In this document: positions 1 through 11,904 of the stretch, one piece after another
How the letters are laid out: each line of letters begins with the position of its first letter
Position numbering within the stretch: the stretch's first letter is position 1
NCBI GenBank assembly: GCA_015179025.1
Contig: WHUX01000052.1
Coordinates: 266,374-330,373 of the forward strand
Source: Terfezia claveryi
Lineage: Eukaryota; Ascomycota; Pezizomycetes; Pezizales; Pezizaceae
Direction: 5' to 3'
DNA length: 64,000 bases
The notes under the pieces: generated by a model
Database searches by the model: none
Told to the model about the DNA's origin: nothing
The model's input: only the letters and a program-made list of their open reading frames with translations
Position numbers and translations under genes: made by a program

Positions 1-528
1 CCTGGGCGGTATATTGATCATCGACAGCGGCATCTGTAAACAGGTAAGGTGACTGGTACGTATATTAGCCAATAAAGAGGCGATCCTGAAGCACGGTAAT
101 CCAAGGACTGGAGTGAATGCGAAAATGTATAACCGGGAAGACGGGGAAGCTCATACTGGTCACGGATAGAGTGGTAGGCTTCCGTCTCGCAATCATTGGA
201 GCTCCGCTTACACCTCTCAGTGGTATCGGTAGTTGGCCCACCTAAGCAAAGCTTTATCTGCCTCCCGAGAGTTCCAACAATCTCTCTCACATTCGTTGTT
301 GTAGCATACTCTCCTACTCTGGAGTTGCAGCAATCGTCAAGCAATACTTATTATACGTCTGAGGGGTTTCACGTGCGGCTCTCGTTGTTCTGATTTCCTG
401 TATTGGTACCAACAGGGATACCGGTATTCCAAACTACCACATTGGGCGACAACCGTGCAGCCGGAAGTTCTGCCTCGACCTGCAATCCTTTAAGCCTTTA
501 TCATCAAGGTTTTGCTAGCACAGCCACG
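1..528. other. Upstream region of GDE1, no gene seen
   Basis: Short open frames occur on both strands (for example 18-344 on the minus strand), but none has a recognisable domain, a splice pattern or codon bias like the neighbours. The stretch most likely holds the promoter and 5' leader of the GDE1 gene that begins at 529. It could also contain the far end of a gene lying outside the window. Confidence 0.4.
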
Positions 529-3500
529 ATGAAGTTTGGACGCAGGTATGCATTTTCTTCTCGACGGCATCCAGGGGAGCAATCACAGCCGTTGCTCCAG
601 CTAACAAGAAGTATCGCAAGCATAGTCTTCCACGCAATCAGGTGCCGGAATGGGCAGGTTCATATATAAACTATAAGGCATTGAAACGCCTCATAAAGAG
701 TGAAGTCGAAGCAGTACGAAGTGGTAGTCGAGAGCCAGATATAGCCCGTGAGTGGTTATTCCCTTCGTCTCAGTGGCGGCAGAGTACACTGGATTAGGCG
801 CTGACCGCATAATAATGTGCCAGCTTTCTTCTTCTCTCTCGATCGGAATTTGGAACTAGTCGACTCATTCTACAACAAACGCCTCGCAGAACGCACCCGA
901 CGACTCAACCTTCTCAAATCTCGTTACGGCCTCAATCCGAATGAACCGCCAAGGGTTCCGGAGGGACTTGATCGTGATGAATTGGAGGAATTAGTTGGTG
1001 CTTTGTTAGAGTTAAGGAGTGGATTGAGGAAGGTCACATGGTACGGGGAGGTCAATAGGAGGGGATTCATCAAGATACTAAAGAAAATCGACAAGAAGAC
1101 CAATGTCTGCGCTCAGAAACAATATCTCGCGACCAAGGTTTTCCCAAAGGCTTTCGCAACAGCTACGGAGGCTGAAGCAGCCAAAACATTGGTGAACGCA
1201 TGGTTGTCAAAAGTGGTGGAAGCTGAAGGTCTTATCACAAAAGACGATGATGATGCACGAAGTGACACCTCGAACAATACAACCCGGCAGTTGCTCATGA
1301 GAAAAGTGTCAGCGGGGGCAGTGAATGGGGCACCCGGTGGTGCAGTTGATAGTGTTGACCAGAGTCTGAAGGAGGATAATGCAGTTCTCTTGAAGAAAGT
1401 TTTGTCTGAAACCTCAGCCTGGACAACGACATTACCTGTCGATACGGATTCTGTGGACCCGGTCACTCAGAAGTTGCTTCTTAATCTCTTACAGCGTGCA
1501 ATCAGCAGCAAGGCAGTCCGCTGCATTGATTTCCTCCTTGAGACGCTACCCAGCTTATACGAGGAGGATGACATCCATGAGAGGAATGTGATCCACAGGA
1601 TGGTGATTTCCATTGGGAGGACCAAGTCACTGCTTGGGCTGGCATCTGTAAATGCTTCTGCTCTGACAGTGCCCCTCGGAGGTGGCTGCTCAAAAACAGA
1701 TCTTCCCCGTGGAAACATAGGAAATGGGCTTGGTAGGTACTGTCATGACCCACCGTTCTATATCACACCTGCCGAATCGCCTGTATCAACTCCACCAGCA
1801 AGTATACATCAATTCGAATTTGATGGCACTGTGAAACTCTCGGCACATGATGAGTCTGTTAAATTATTGAGATATATCTTGGAGAAATTGCACCCGTCGC
1901 AGAGAACCGCTCTAATTGCAAAGGATACCCATGGACGAATGCCACTTCACTACGCAGCCCAGTACGGTTTCTTGGTCATTTGCCAAGTGGTGGTCAAGTT
2001 CATGAGAGAGTGGAATCAGTTTGATGTCAGTGAGGGGATTGATGCCCCGAAATGGCAAGATAATGACGGGCTTGCACCATTGCACCTTGCCGTCATGAAT
2101 GGACACCCCAAGACAACTAGGTACTTGCTCCAGGCAGAAAGCTGGGATGGGACTTTTGGGGCGTTACCTACCTCCGACAAGATCCTATCGGCAAGGAAGT
2201 CCGACCTGGCATCATCTGCCATCTTGATTATGGCCACTAGGTCCAACGCAGCGACTATAGTGAGGTTGTTGGTGGATGCTGGGGTGGATGTTAACTATCA
2301 AGATGAGCATGGAGAGACTGCTCTTCATACTGCAGCTAGAATGGGTCATGTCGAATGTATGCGGAATCTAATTGCTGGAGGCGCTGATATAGAGGTGCCA
2401 GAAAACTCTTATGGGTGGACGCCCATATTCATAGCAGCAGTGGAAGGGCAGCTATCGGCTTTGGAGGCCCTCGTGGAAGAAGGAGCCGAAGTGGCAAAGC
2501 TTGACTCCTCTGGCTGGACTGCTATCGAGCACGCCGCCCTTCGGGGGCACATAGAGGTGGCAAGGCGACTCAAAGAGTTAACGAAGGCTATGGCGGCGTC
2601 TCCTCAGTCAGACAGCAGCACAGGGACTGTTCCAATCCCGATTGGTACTACGAAAAATTCTCTAGGGATTCTTTCCGAGAAAGGTTCTCCAGGTGGAAGT
2701 AGTGACGGATCTATTATTGCGAGTGGAAATTCTTACTTATCTGGGTCACCTCCTGTGATCCCCAAGATTTTAGCACCAAACTTGGACGCAATCAAGTCAT
2801 TTGGTCACCGGTACCTGAAGCAAGGCACCACCATGATTCTTGTGACGCTGGGATCTGTCGATACCCGGAAGACTGGGCCCGCAGTTAAGCTTGGAAGAAT
2901 ACCTCTGTCCCACATACACTCCACGCAACTTGACACGGCCCTATCTCTGGTGGTTTCCGCAAAAAATGCTGAGGGCGAACCTACAATTATCGATCTTCCC
3001 GTTCAACATACTCTCGCTGATGACCCTATAGTCTTTGAGACTGCGGACATCAACAATGTGCATCTTCATTTCGACATTGTGCCTACTTACTCTGGAAGAC
3101 ACGATCATAAAGTCGGTAGAGCAGTTGCTTTATTGAGTACCATTAAGCAGTCATTGGGCAGGAGCAGAGTCAGCTTGCAGGGCGGAGTGCAAGTGCCGAT
3201 CCTATCAGCCAATGCTGATGCAGAAGTGATTGGGACAATAGATTTTGAGTTCATGGTTATTACGCCGTTCATCCATGATGGTATTGGGGTTGCTGCCGAT
3301 AGAACTTATTGGAAAAGTGTTGCAGGGCCAAAGGTAAGATCTTCCTTTGTCTCATAGAATATGCCTCATCATAGAATATGCCTCATCTGACTGTTCTTTT
3401 GCTACAGGTTATTGGGCATAGAGGTAGGGGCGGATTACCCGCCACCGAAGTAAAGCATAACCTAACTGGTTTTAGGCCTTGGAATGAATATGGCGGCAAG

Positions 3501-5031
3501 AAAGTCCTTACAGTTGGGGGAAAATACACTTCAGGTATGCGAGCTCATTCTCCTTAACGTGAGTTGATAGCAGGTATGCTAATAAATACCATGTGTTTCT
3601 AGTCATTTATTGCTGCAGCAAATCTAGGTATTTTCGTCAGTTTGCGAGGATGTAGATAATTCGAATGCTAATAAAGTCCGCTATGAATAGGCGCTTCATA
3701 TGTTGAGGTAAGTGTCAGCCTATATTCACCTAATACTGACTAGTAGCTGATTGCATATGTGCCCATACAGTTTGATGTTCAACTCACAAAAGATCATGTG
3801 CCCGTTCTTTATCATGACTTTTTGGTTGGGGAGACGGGTATTGATGCTCCAGTGCATACATTGACTCTGGAACAAGTATGCATTATCATTGCCATTGTTC
3901 CAGTTGCACACTGACCCTCACTAAGTTTCTAGCAATTAGCGAGCATCAGACACCTCGTGGATCCCGACCAGGTTCTCCTAGTCACTTCGCTCCAACTGCC
4001 ACAGGCTCGACCACTGAAAATGGCCCAGCGCCAATTCGTAGATCTAGGTCCATGTCGCTGGGCCCGGGTGCGAAGGACAATGAGGTTAATGAAAAGATGA
4101 AGTACACTCGCAACTATAAGTTGAAGGGCGGCTTCAAAGGCAATAGTCGAGGAACAAGTATTCAGGGCCCATTTACCACTCTCGAAGAGGTCTTTAAGAG
4201 ACTTCCAAGAGACATTGGATTCAATGTTGAACTGAGTGAGTAATCTGCCTCTTGTGCAACTATTGACTTTTTACTTACCAAGACAATGTATAGAGTATCC
4301 GATGCTTCAAGAGAGTGAGAAGGAAGAAATGGATACATTCGGCATTGAGATGAATTCTTGGGTCGATACAGTCTTGAAAGTCGTTTACGACAAAGGGCAG
4401 GGCAGGGACATTATTTTCTCAAGCTTCAACCCTGATATATGTTTGATGTTATCTCTCAAGCAGGTGCGCGCCAATGTTACTCGTTACCGCTACAGATAAC
4501 TGACATCTTTTCATAGCCTTCAATTCCCGTTCTCTTCCTGACAGAAGGAGGAACAACAGAGATGGCAGACATACGAGCTACAAGCTTACAAGAAGCTATC
4601 CGTTTTGCCAGTAGATGGAATCTTCTAGGGATTGTGTCTGCTGCAGAGCCACTGATTTTGTGTCCAAGGTTGATAAGGTTTGTGGCAAGCGTTTCCCGTC
4701 AAGTAGTCGACGCAATTACTAAGCGCTAGGCGACTCTATAGAATTATCAAAGAGTCTGGACTTGTCTGTGTTACATATGGAACACTCAACAATACACCAG
4801 ATAACGTAAAGGTGAGAATTAGAATCATTTGTCTCCAAGATTACATATTCTAATTTAGCGAAAATCATGCAGGTCCAAGTTGAGCAAGGCGTTGATGCTG
4901 TCATTGTCGATAGCGTTTTGGCCATTCGAAAAGGACTTACAGCTGCTGTAACCGAGGATCATGTTGCTGGCTCAAAGATACACGATAAGCCTATCCATAG
5001 CCTTGTTTCCGCCTACTCTGGCGGGTGTTAA
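529..5031 (+). CDS. GDE1: GDE1: SPX-ankyrin-GDPD glycerophosphocholine phosphodiesterase (frameshift in catalytic motif)
   Basis: Cytosolic glycerophosphodiester phosphodiesterase that hydrolyses glycerophosphocholine to choline and glycerol-3-phosphate. Twelve exons can be read: 529-545, 626-747, 824-3333, 3408-3534, 3603-3627, 3691-3707, 3771-3875, 3926-4235, 4294-4463, 4517-4677, 4742-4811 and 4873-5031. The product would be about 1263 residues, like yeast Gde1 (about 1220). The first exons give MKFGRSLPRNQVPEW, the start of an SPX domain (phosphate or inositol-pyrophosphate sensing). The SPX domain continues with APFFFSLDRNLE. Ankyrin repeats lie at about residues 400-630, and the GDPD domain starts near residue 883 with VIGHRGRGG. 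Later GDPD motifs are FDVQLTKDHVPVLYHDF, FGIEMNSW and TEGG. The exon at 3408-3534 reads VGGKYTS where the family has GENT. Dropping one G from the run at 3516-3520 gives VGENTLQ and restores phase into SFIAAANLGASYVE. The gene is therefore either damaged at the active site or carries an assembly error. Confidence 0.9.
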
Positions 5032-5436
5032 GAAGTAGCGGCAGCAAAGAAGGGAATTGCGGAGGTCGTAGCAGGCCAAGTTAGGTGTATAGAGCGGAGG
5101 GATAGACTGAGCTGTTGCGGATATCTATGTGTTTCAAGCCATGGAGTATCGGTTCTGTTTATACATATCACTTCTTTTTTCTGTTTTATGGGTGATAACG
5201 AACAGTTTGATTTGTGTGTTATATTTTTATAGTTGGTTGGCTGTCGGTTGAAAGTTGTTCCGGAATAAGACTTATGTAACCCGTTCTAAATTTTTATCTG
5301 TTATCGGGCAGAGCCCAGTAACAAGGACTTTGCCCTCATTGCTTTTGCAATTGCGACACTCGTTCGGCAGTACTTACACGGAGCCTGGGAATCCACCAAT
5401 GGCGGAGGCTGAGGAGAGACTTAATTACAGTGAAGA
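5032..5436. other. Intergenic, GDE1 3' end and PPR-gene leader
   Basis: Holds the GDE1 3' UTR (TA-rich near 5150-5230) and probably the promoter and leader of the PPR gene. No separate gene is supported; the open frame at 5255-5794 overlaps the PPR gene in another frame. Confidence 0.4.
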
Positions 5437-7815
5437 ATGCAACATCTCTTTCGTTCCAGGCCCCCAACCTCCGCTGTTGCTGCCTCCAAAAGCGTTTCTG
5501 CAGGTATCTCCTGTTCAGGGTATTTGCTGCCAGTGGTGGGGGAGAGAGGGAATGGACTACGACGAGCAGCGGAGCAGAAGAGCATCTCGACGGCCTTTAC
5601 AGAAAAAAATGACACCGTTAGGGCACGGGAAACGGCGGGGGGTGGTGGGTGCTGGAAGCGAAGTTCAGGAACGAGACCAATGGACACACGGACAGATCAT
5701 TCCGAGTCTAAACGGCGTCTGGGGGAGTTTTATGTGCGATTCTACACTCTCATGTCGGAGGCTGCTCAATCCCAAGACTATGATAAAAGCCTAGACAAAA
5801 ACAAGGATAAAAACCGAAACCGATACGAGAAGCGGAACGCCCCAACGATAACCCATAATAAACCCATGGAACCCTCATTACAGAGGTATTCAACTAGAGC
5901 CACCCATCCACACAATGAGGTCACACCGGTCACAGTGGTTGGAGCGGGGCAATATAGTCATAACAGCGGATATGATGGAGACCTACCACGGGCAGACCAG
6001 CAATTCCAATCACACATCTCCTCCGACTCTTTAGATACCTCGGCACCCTCACTAGTATCTACGTATGACCCCACTGCTGCTGCACGCTCCCAGAAACGTC
6101 CAAACAAGAAGCGAGTTTATCGCCCCCAGAACAGAGTCACAGAAGCCAGATACATTGACTCTTCGAAAAGTGAAGAGGCGGCCGTCTCAATAACCACCAA
6201 TTTGATTCGGCAGAATACCCTTGGTCTTGAGCTGCTCAAGGTCCACAATCAGAGACTGAGGGAGCTTGCACGGGAAAGCGAGGATTGGGCTTCAAAAGCG
6301 ACACAGAGACAGGATATTGAGATGTTGCGTAACACATTGAAGTATATCAACAGCAACTCTGTCGCTGACACAGCTATAGCTACTGCCTCCATTACCGGGA
6401 AAGAAGTGAAGGCGGAACCGGGGGCTCAAGATACGGGTCTCGATCTTAGGGAATATTCGGCTCCCTTCCCGCGCTATACGTCCACAAAGCCTCCAATCGC
6501 ATTGAACAACGCACTTCAAACCCTCTTGACACGTCGGCCAGTGCTACATAACGTGTTTCCCAAAGTTTGCTATAATCTTTTAACATCGTATTCCGCTCCA
6601 GATACTACAACCTACAATATTTTGCTCCGCAACTTGGTCCTCCTGAGAAAAAACGCTCTCGCTGAATTGGTCTTTCAGGAAATGATTGTAGCTGGTGAGG
6701 CACCGGATGAATACACCATTGTTGCACTCCTCGAATTGATGGTCAAATCAGGGGACTTCAAGGGTTGGCTGAGTGTTGTGCGAATCCAGCATAAAGAAGA
6801 GAAGGGTTGGCTGGAGTCGAAGGGTCGGGTGAGGTCGAAGTATCTTTTGGAATGCCTGATTATCCATGCGGCGAAATTCGGAAAAAGGAATTTAATTAGG
6901 CGTTATACCAGGGCGTTGAGGAATTATTGGCCACAGAGTCCAGAGCCGGGGGGTGCGGTGTTGACGGCACTCATACGTTTTTATTGTGAAAAGCAAGAAT
7001 GGCAAAATGGAAGATATTGTTGGATTAAGTTGCTTGCCATGGACGAAAAAAGGACTCAAAATGCGATCGAAAGTGGCTCGAAGCCGTCGACCAAGGAAGT
7101 GCTTGACGAACATGCGTGGTATTGGTGGTTAAGGCATTGTAAGACCTGTGGTATGGAGAGCGAGTTGAAAAAATGGGCGGTAATGGCGAAAGAGAGAGGA
7201 GTAGATACTGATAGGCTACTTGCCAAAGGCCCAAACAAGCTGCGAGGATTACATGTACGGGCAAAGAACAAGTGTCCGGTGTTGATTCATTATGATCCCG
7301 CGGGCGATCTATGGGAGGAGCAGCGGGTGAAGAAGCAGAAAGACTTATCCGCTATATTGACACCACCACCCCCCCTCACGGAAACGGAGAAGCGGGAAAT
7401 TTTGGGTAATGTCTTCTACGAAGGACTATATGGACCATTGTCGGAGGATCCTCCTAGCCAAGATCGCAATCCCAAGTTACTCATGGCCAACCAGGTGCAG
7501 ACATCCAAGGAAATACTCGCACCCAATAAGAAGCAGAGTTTGCATGCGGGACCGGGGAAGGTGGAGAAGCAAGAAAACGCTGCTGACCTTACTGGGCGTG
7601 AAAAGTCACAGATCTGGGAGAATATTGTGGTCACGCGGATGGATAAGTTGCTACGCCGCCACAAGGCTCAGGAAATCAAAGAGTACAAGGGCGAAATTCG
7701 GATTACAGATGCAGAAAGGAGAAGGGGCGAGATTTTGGCGAAGTGGAAGGCGGGCATTGGAGATGGACGGGAGGCAACTATCTTGCCTGTCAGAGGAAGG
7801 AGGGTATATTATTAG
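5437..7815 (+). CDS. PPR-domain protein, probably mitochondrial
   Basis: Uninterrupted open frame of 792 codons. The first 60 residues are rich in Arg, Ser and Ala and poor in acidic residues (MQHLFRSRPPTSAVAASKSV), which suits a mitochondrial presequence. A pentatricopeptide-like pair lies at about residues 385-450: TTYNILLRNLVLLRKNALAE is followed by LVFQEMIVAGEAPDEYTIVA, with the typical '..A..VF.EM...G..PD..T...L' spacing. The C-terminal 200 residues are basic and look like an RNA-binding tail. Fungal PPR proteins of this type usually stabilise or activate translation of particular mitochondrial mRNAs, but the target cannot be read from sequence. The start is uncertain: Met 5437 is the most upstream in frame, and Met 5752 is another option. 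It follows GDE1 on the same strand after about 400 bp. Confidence 0.75.
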   Translation: MQHLFRSRPPTSAVAASKSVSAGISCSGYLLPVVGERGNGLRRAAEQKSISTAFTEKNDTVRARETAGGGGCWKRSSGTRPMDTRTDHSESKRRLGEFYVRFYTLMSEAAQSQDYDKSLDKNKDKNRNRYEKRNAPTITHNKPMEPSLQRYSTRATHPHNEVTPVTVVGAGQYSHNSGYDGDLPRADQQFQSHISSDSLDTSAPSLVSTYDPTAAARSQKRPNKKRVYRPQNRVTEARYIDSSKSEEAAVSITTNLIRQNTLGLELLKVHNQRLRELARESEDWASKATQRQDIEMLRNTLKYINSNSVADTAIATASITGKEVKAEPGAQDTGLDLREYSAPFPRYTSTKPPIALNNALQTLLTRRPVLHNVFPKVCYNLLTSYSAPDTTTYNILLRNLVLLRKNALAELVFQEMIVAGEAPDEYTIVALLELMVKSGDFKGWLSVVRIQHKEEKGWLESKGRVRSKYLLECLIIHAAKFGKRNLIRRYTRALRNYWPQSPEPGGAVLTALIRFYCEKQEWQNGRYCWIKLLAMDEKRTQNAIESGSKPSTKEVLDEHAWYWWLRHCKTCGMESELKKWAVMAKERGVDTDRLLAKGPNKLRGLHVRAKNKCPVLIHYDPAGDLWEEQRVKKQKDLSAILTPPPPLTETEKREILGNVFYEGLYGPLSEDPPSQDRNPKLLMANQVQTSKEILAPNKKQSLHAGPGKVEKQENAADLTGREKSQIWENIVVTRMDKLLRRHKAQEIKEYKGEIRITDAERRRGEILAKWKAGIGDGREATILPVRGRRVYY

Positions 7816-8113
7816 CCTATATATGGACACATGCGAAGGAGGAAAGCCAACAAACAAGCAAAGATGGTCATTGGACAGCACCGGTGGTATGTAAAGTATG
7901 AGAATCCTTCAGCTTATATTTTGTAGATGCTTTGTCTTTGGACTAGGCATGAGAGGTTAATTTATTTGACAACGCCAATTTCCCTATCATCACGTGCAGA
8001 TAGAGGAGCTCCAGCCAAGACGCGTGTCTGCGCACATAGAGAATCACTGGATTTGTCTGAGGAACCTCACCGCAGGCTCGGATTCATAAAGACCCACGCA
8101 GGTGAGTGGTAGA

Positions 8114-9612
8114 ATGAACGCCGTCGATGCCTCGTCGCACTACACGCAGCCCACTGAAGGCAAGCATCCCCGGGGAGGCAGTCTAGATCATTTCCGCATA
8201 GCTAATTCTCACCCCTCCAACACACAACAGCCGAAGTACTCCCCTCCCTCCTCGTCGTTATCCTTGACACAAACCCCTTCACCTGGGATGCTCTCCAATC
8301 GACCCTTCCGATCTCGCAGGCCCTAGCAAATATCCTCCTCTTCATCAATGCCCACCTCGCATTCTCCCAAGCCAATAAAGTCGCTGTAATCGCCTCGCAT
8401 ACGAAATTAGCAACGCTACTCTATCCCCCTCCGCCGCCATCACGTTCTAGTAGCGGCCCTCAACCAGGTCTCTCAGGCAGGCCACTAAGCCTCGTCGACC
8501 GCCTCGGGCTCTCAAAAGACGGCGCGGACGGTTCCGGCAGCGGTGCTGCAAGCAATGGTGGCTCTACGGCAGCTAGTACCCCCGGGTCATCGGGTCCCTA
8601 CGATCTCCTAAACCGGAACTCATCTCTCCCACCCCAAGCAGTCATCCCAGCGGACCCGGAGCGTGACGCTAATAAGTACCGGCAATTCCGGATAGTCGAG
8701 GACCAAGTCACTGCGTCAGTCCGTTCCCTGCTGGCCGAGACAACGGAGGACTCGCTAGCAGGAACGAATATGACAATGATGGCAGGAGCGCTATCTCTTG
8801 CATTGACGTATATCCATAAAATGACTATGCCGATTGAGGAGACGACTCTTTCTGGAACGCTACAGGCTGGAGGAGGCATTGCTCCTCCGGCGGAGGGAAG
8901 CAAGAAAGATGACTTGGAGATGACTATGAATGCGAGGATTGTAGTGATTAGTGTTAGTGGGGATCTTGCGGAGCAGTATATTCCAATTATGAATTGCATA
9001 TTTGCTGCGCAGAGGAAGGTTTGTAGTGGTCAAATTTGATGCCCGGCCAGATGACTAATGAGGGTAATAGAAAATCCCAATTGATATCTGCAAGATCGCG
9101 GGAGATACTGTGTTCTTACAACAGGCGTCAGACGCTACGAATGGAGTTTATATGAATTTAAAAGAACCGCGGGGATTGCTGCAATACTTGATGGTGAGGA
9201 CAACTCTCTGCATTTCTCTGAGCTTACTGGAGGAAGTTGACTGTTATCTGAATACAGATGGGTTTTCTCCCGGATCAAACGTCGCGAAAGCACCTGGTAC
9301 TTCCCACCCAAGTTAATGTGGACTTCCGAGCTGCATGTTTTTGTCACAAACATGTTGTTGATATCGGTTTTGTTTGTTCAATTTGCCTATCCAGTATGTG
9401 CCCTCTGACTCCCTCCAACCAGTGCGTCGTTTGCCTAACCTACAATTACAGTCTTTTGTTCGCCTCCCGACGGAGCTCTCTGCACAACATGTGGCACCAA
9501 GCTCGACGTCACAACCCTGGGGTACGGTGGAAAGCCCGCGGTTTTAGTTACAAAGAAAAAGAAAAAGAAAAGGAAGGCCGACGCTGTTGCGGGGGGAAAT
9601 GGGGAAGCATAG
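8114..9612 (+). CDS. TFB4: TFB4: TFIIH core subunit (p34)
   Basis: Subunit of the TFIIH core, acting in RNA polymerase II initiation and nucleotide-excision repair in the nucleus. Exons 8114-8159, 8231-9018, 9071-9193, 9258-9393 and 9452-9612 close in phase to 417 residues, the usual size. The N-terminal VWA-like fold begins with PSLLVVILDTNPFTWDAL. It continues with AHLAFSQANKVAVIASH, MNARIVVISVSGDLAEQYIP and CKIAGDTVFLQQASDATNG. The C-terminal zinc module is CFCHKHVVDIGFVCSICLS then IFCSPPDGALCTTCGTK, with paired cysteines as in the p34 C4 domain. The tail is lysine-rich. The first intron (8160-8230) begins with GC instead of GT (AAG|GCAAGC) and has a GCTAAT branch site. A GT donor does not give the conserved start of the VWA domain. 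Confidence 0.93.
8160..8230 (+). other. GC-AG intron in TFB4
   Basis: Splicing GAAG|GCAAGC..ACACAACAG|CCGAA joins MNAVDASSHYTQPTE to AEVLPSLLVVILD in frame. The donor matches the strong GC-intron consensus AG|GCAAG, and GCTAAT is a fitting branch site. Confidence 0.8.
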
Positions 9613-9715
9613 AGGTCGATTATTTCAACCTTTGTATCATTAAGCATGCCTGCCACAATTTCGCAGCCTGGATCTATTGCATATCTTCACACCCATAGAC
9701 TTCATCCATGTACGC

Positions 9716-11118
9716 TCATTTCCGAGCGCGGAATGGAATCACTTTTCCTCCGAGTGCGACCTTGGGTGTTCGTTTGTTCCGTGACATGATCAAGTCTGGT
9801 TCATTCTGCCATGAAACCATGGATGCAAGTGCCTACCATCACAAGTACGTAAGTATGGGGCGGACTGTCATGAGAGGACTTCACTAACCATGCTATCCGT
9901 CGTATGTCCATAGAGGAAATGTGCCCGCTTGTATTTCGCCCCGGATCTCTCCAATTTCACCGCAAGGACTCCCAGTGCTCCTGCAGTCGTAGCTGTTTTG
10001 ACAACAGGGGCTCCTAGCACTCCTGTCGTTAGCATTTACAAAAATCCAGTGTCGAGCCCAGTTTCATACCCAAGAAATCAAGTTCAATGCAGTCTTTCAA
10101 TGCTTGTAAATCATCTTCGCTTCCCATTAGTCGATCAACGCATTTCGATGCAATCAGTGTGTTGTTCATATGCTCTCCAGTGCCTATCAACTTGACCCTC
10201 AGTTATATAAAATCTTATATGAGGGTGAAATCAAACCTGAGGTTGTTGCTCCAACCACCAAACCATCTTCACCCACCCGGACCCACGTTCCCACGCCTAC
10301 CAAAGCCGCCGGACCCACTCTTCCTCGGTGTTTCATTCCAATCCCACCAGAGCTACTGCCTGCAGCAATTCTGCCCCATCGATCAATACATATAGCTCCT
10401 ACTGTATCTGTTACAATATCTTCCTCCATAAGCTCGCCTGGCCCGTCCTGAATCTTGACGTCGGTAGGAGACATAACACTGCCAGAAGGCTGAGAATATC
10501 TAAGCTCAGTTCTCCATCGCTCCCACCTTTGCCTGGCCGCTGGGGAGATCAACTTTTCGTTTTCAACCAAGGGGAAGTTTTGTTCTTTGGCAAACATGGT
10601 GGCTCCTTCTCCAACCAAGAGGATCGGTGGGACCCTTTTGAGAGACATAGGCTGCCGCGCGTTTTCCAAAACAGCCCGTGCAAGGCATATCGGATTTTGG
10701 ACATCTTTACTCTCGTAATATTAGTTGAGGAGTATATGCACTCGAAGATCTGGATATGGACTTACGACACAATGCTCCAACAGCACCGGATAGCCCACCT
10801 CCTTCCATGATAACTGCGTCACATTCCACAGTACCGTCGAGTGAGAGGTTACTCCCATAGCCAGAGTTTGTTATTTCGGCGTCTTCGAGGACCCGGACAG
10901 CCATCTCCACGGCATCAGCTGCAGATCCACCATTTTTCAGCAACACCATTGCGGCTTTGCATGCACTATCGATCATTTAGCTGCTTGAAAAAATGTAGTG
11001 ACAGACTATTTCCTTACTCGCCACATGCTTTAAGATGAACTGGCTCATTGGGTTTCGAATGATAGCCAGCTCCAGCATGTACGAAAACTGCGCTGTAGTC
11101 TTCCTCGCAAGAGGGCAT
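9716..11118 (-). CDS. Taspase-1-like threonine aspartase (Ntn-hydrolase)
   Basis: Type 2 asparaginase/taspase-family Ntn hydrolase. Six exons on the minus strand close in phase to 377 residues: 11118-11018, 10965-10766, 10704-10237, 10183-10070, 10022-9889 and 9832-9716. Family blocks in order are FVHAGAGYHSK (N-terminal), KNGGSAADAVEMAV, NSGYGSNLSLDG and CDAVIMEGG. The cleavage site and nucleophile come next in DTVGAICIDRWGRIAAGSSSGG, with the catalytic Thr near residue 201. The block GRVGPAALVGVGTW follows, and late in the protein VVKTATTAGALGVLAVK and HTTDSMALASM. Maturation would be autoproteolysis between the Asp and Thr of DTVGA. The TWVR..EDGLVV loop and the C-terminal SMVSW..R tail fit taspase better than a plain asparaginase. 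It is divergent from ARP3 over 786 bp and convergent with TFB4, about 100 bp apart. Confidence 0.85.
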
Positions 11119-11904
11119 ACCGATCACTAGAGATGCGGACTGAGATCGAAGGGCTATACTGCAAATATGATGAGCTTGTTAGATTTGTTGTGATTTGTCC
11201 TTGATATTCACTATCAAATTCCAAGGCTGCACCAGGCTTCACTTGGTGATGCAAAGGAGTGTGTGAGGAAGAAACGTCGAGACAACAGCGGGAACGAAGG
11301 TTGAGCAACGAATATGAGGAGCTTCAGTGACTTTGTGGGACAAAAATCCCACGAGAACGAGGGGAAGACTCGAGTGGGAGTGGTATTCCAGTGAGAGGAG
11401 AGACACGATACTTGTTCTATGGAAGATGTTTGACCGACAGTCTGCTGTGGCCCAATGCGGTAGTGGGCTGTTTACATTATACCACCTGAATATCACCCAA
11501 GTCTCGGCCGTGGACTGCTTATAGCTGGCGCTTGTGGTGGTAGCACTTGGGGGTTACGAGACAATATTAACAGTGTCAACAGTGAAGGGATATTAATATT
11601 GGGTGCTTTTTGATTTCGCGTCAGCTGTCATTTTTATAACTTGCATCGCTCTCACTTGAACGGAAGATGTGAAGTGCACTTGCACACATACATGTACTGT
11701 ACTGTACTACTCTAGGGCGGTCGGCTCAGGGTAAGATCTTTCCCCTGGGCCTGCTTGAGCCACTGGGGCTTAGCCTGGGAACCCTCGACCTGAGTAAGCC
11801 ACGCAAGCAACACTTGCCTGCGTCTGGGCTTCCGAGCTGTCGAAACGACCATCTCGAGTCCTCAGCACTCCTCCACTGCCCACAGCTTACCAATACTCCT
11901 AATC
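11119..11904. promoter_or_regulatory. Divergent intergenic region, taspase-like gene and ARP3
   Basis: Bidirectional upstream region of 786 bp for the taspase-like gene (-) and ARP3 (+). A short CTGTA-type repeat (CATGTACTGTACTGTACTAC) lies at about 11690-11711. No gene is supported; the open frames here are unconserved and lack splice logic. Confidence 0.4.

Noticed and set aside
18..344. Minus-strand 108-codon frame at the left edge
   Set aside because: No conserved motif, no codon bias like the neighbours, and possibly within the GDE1 promoter.
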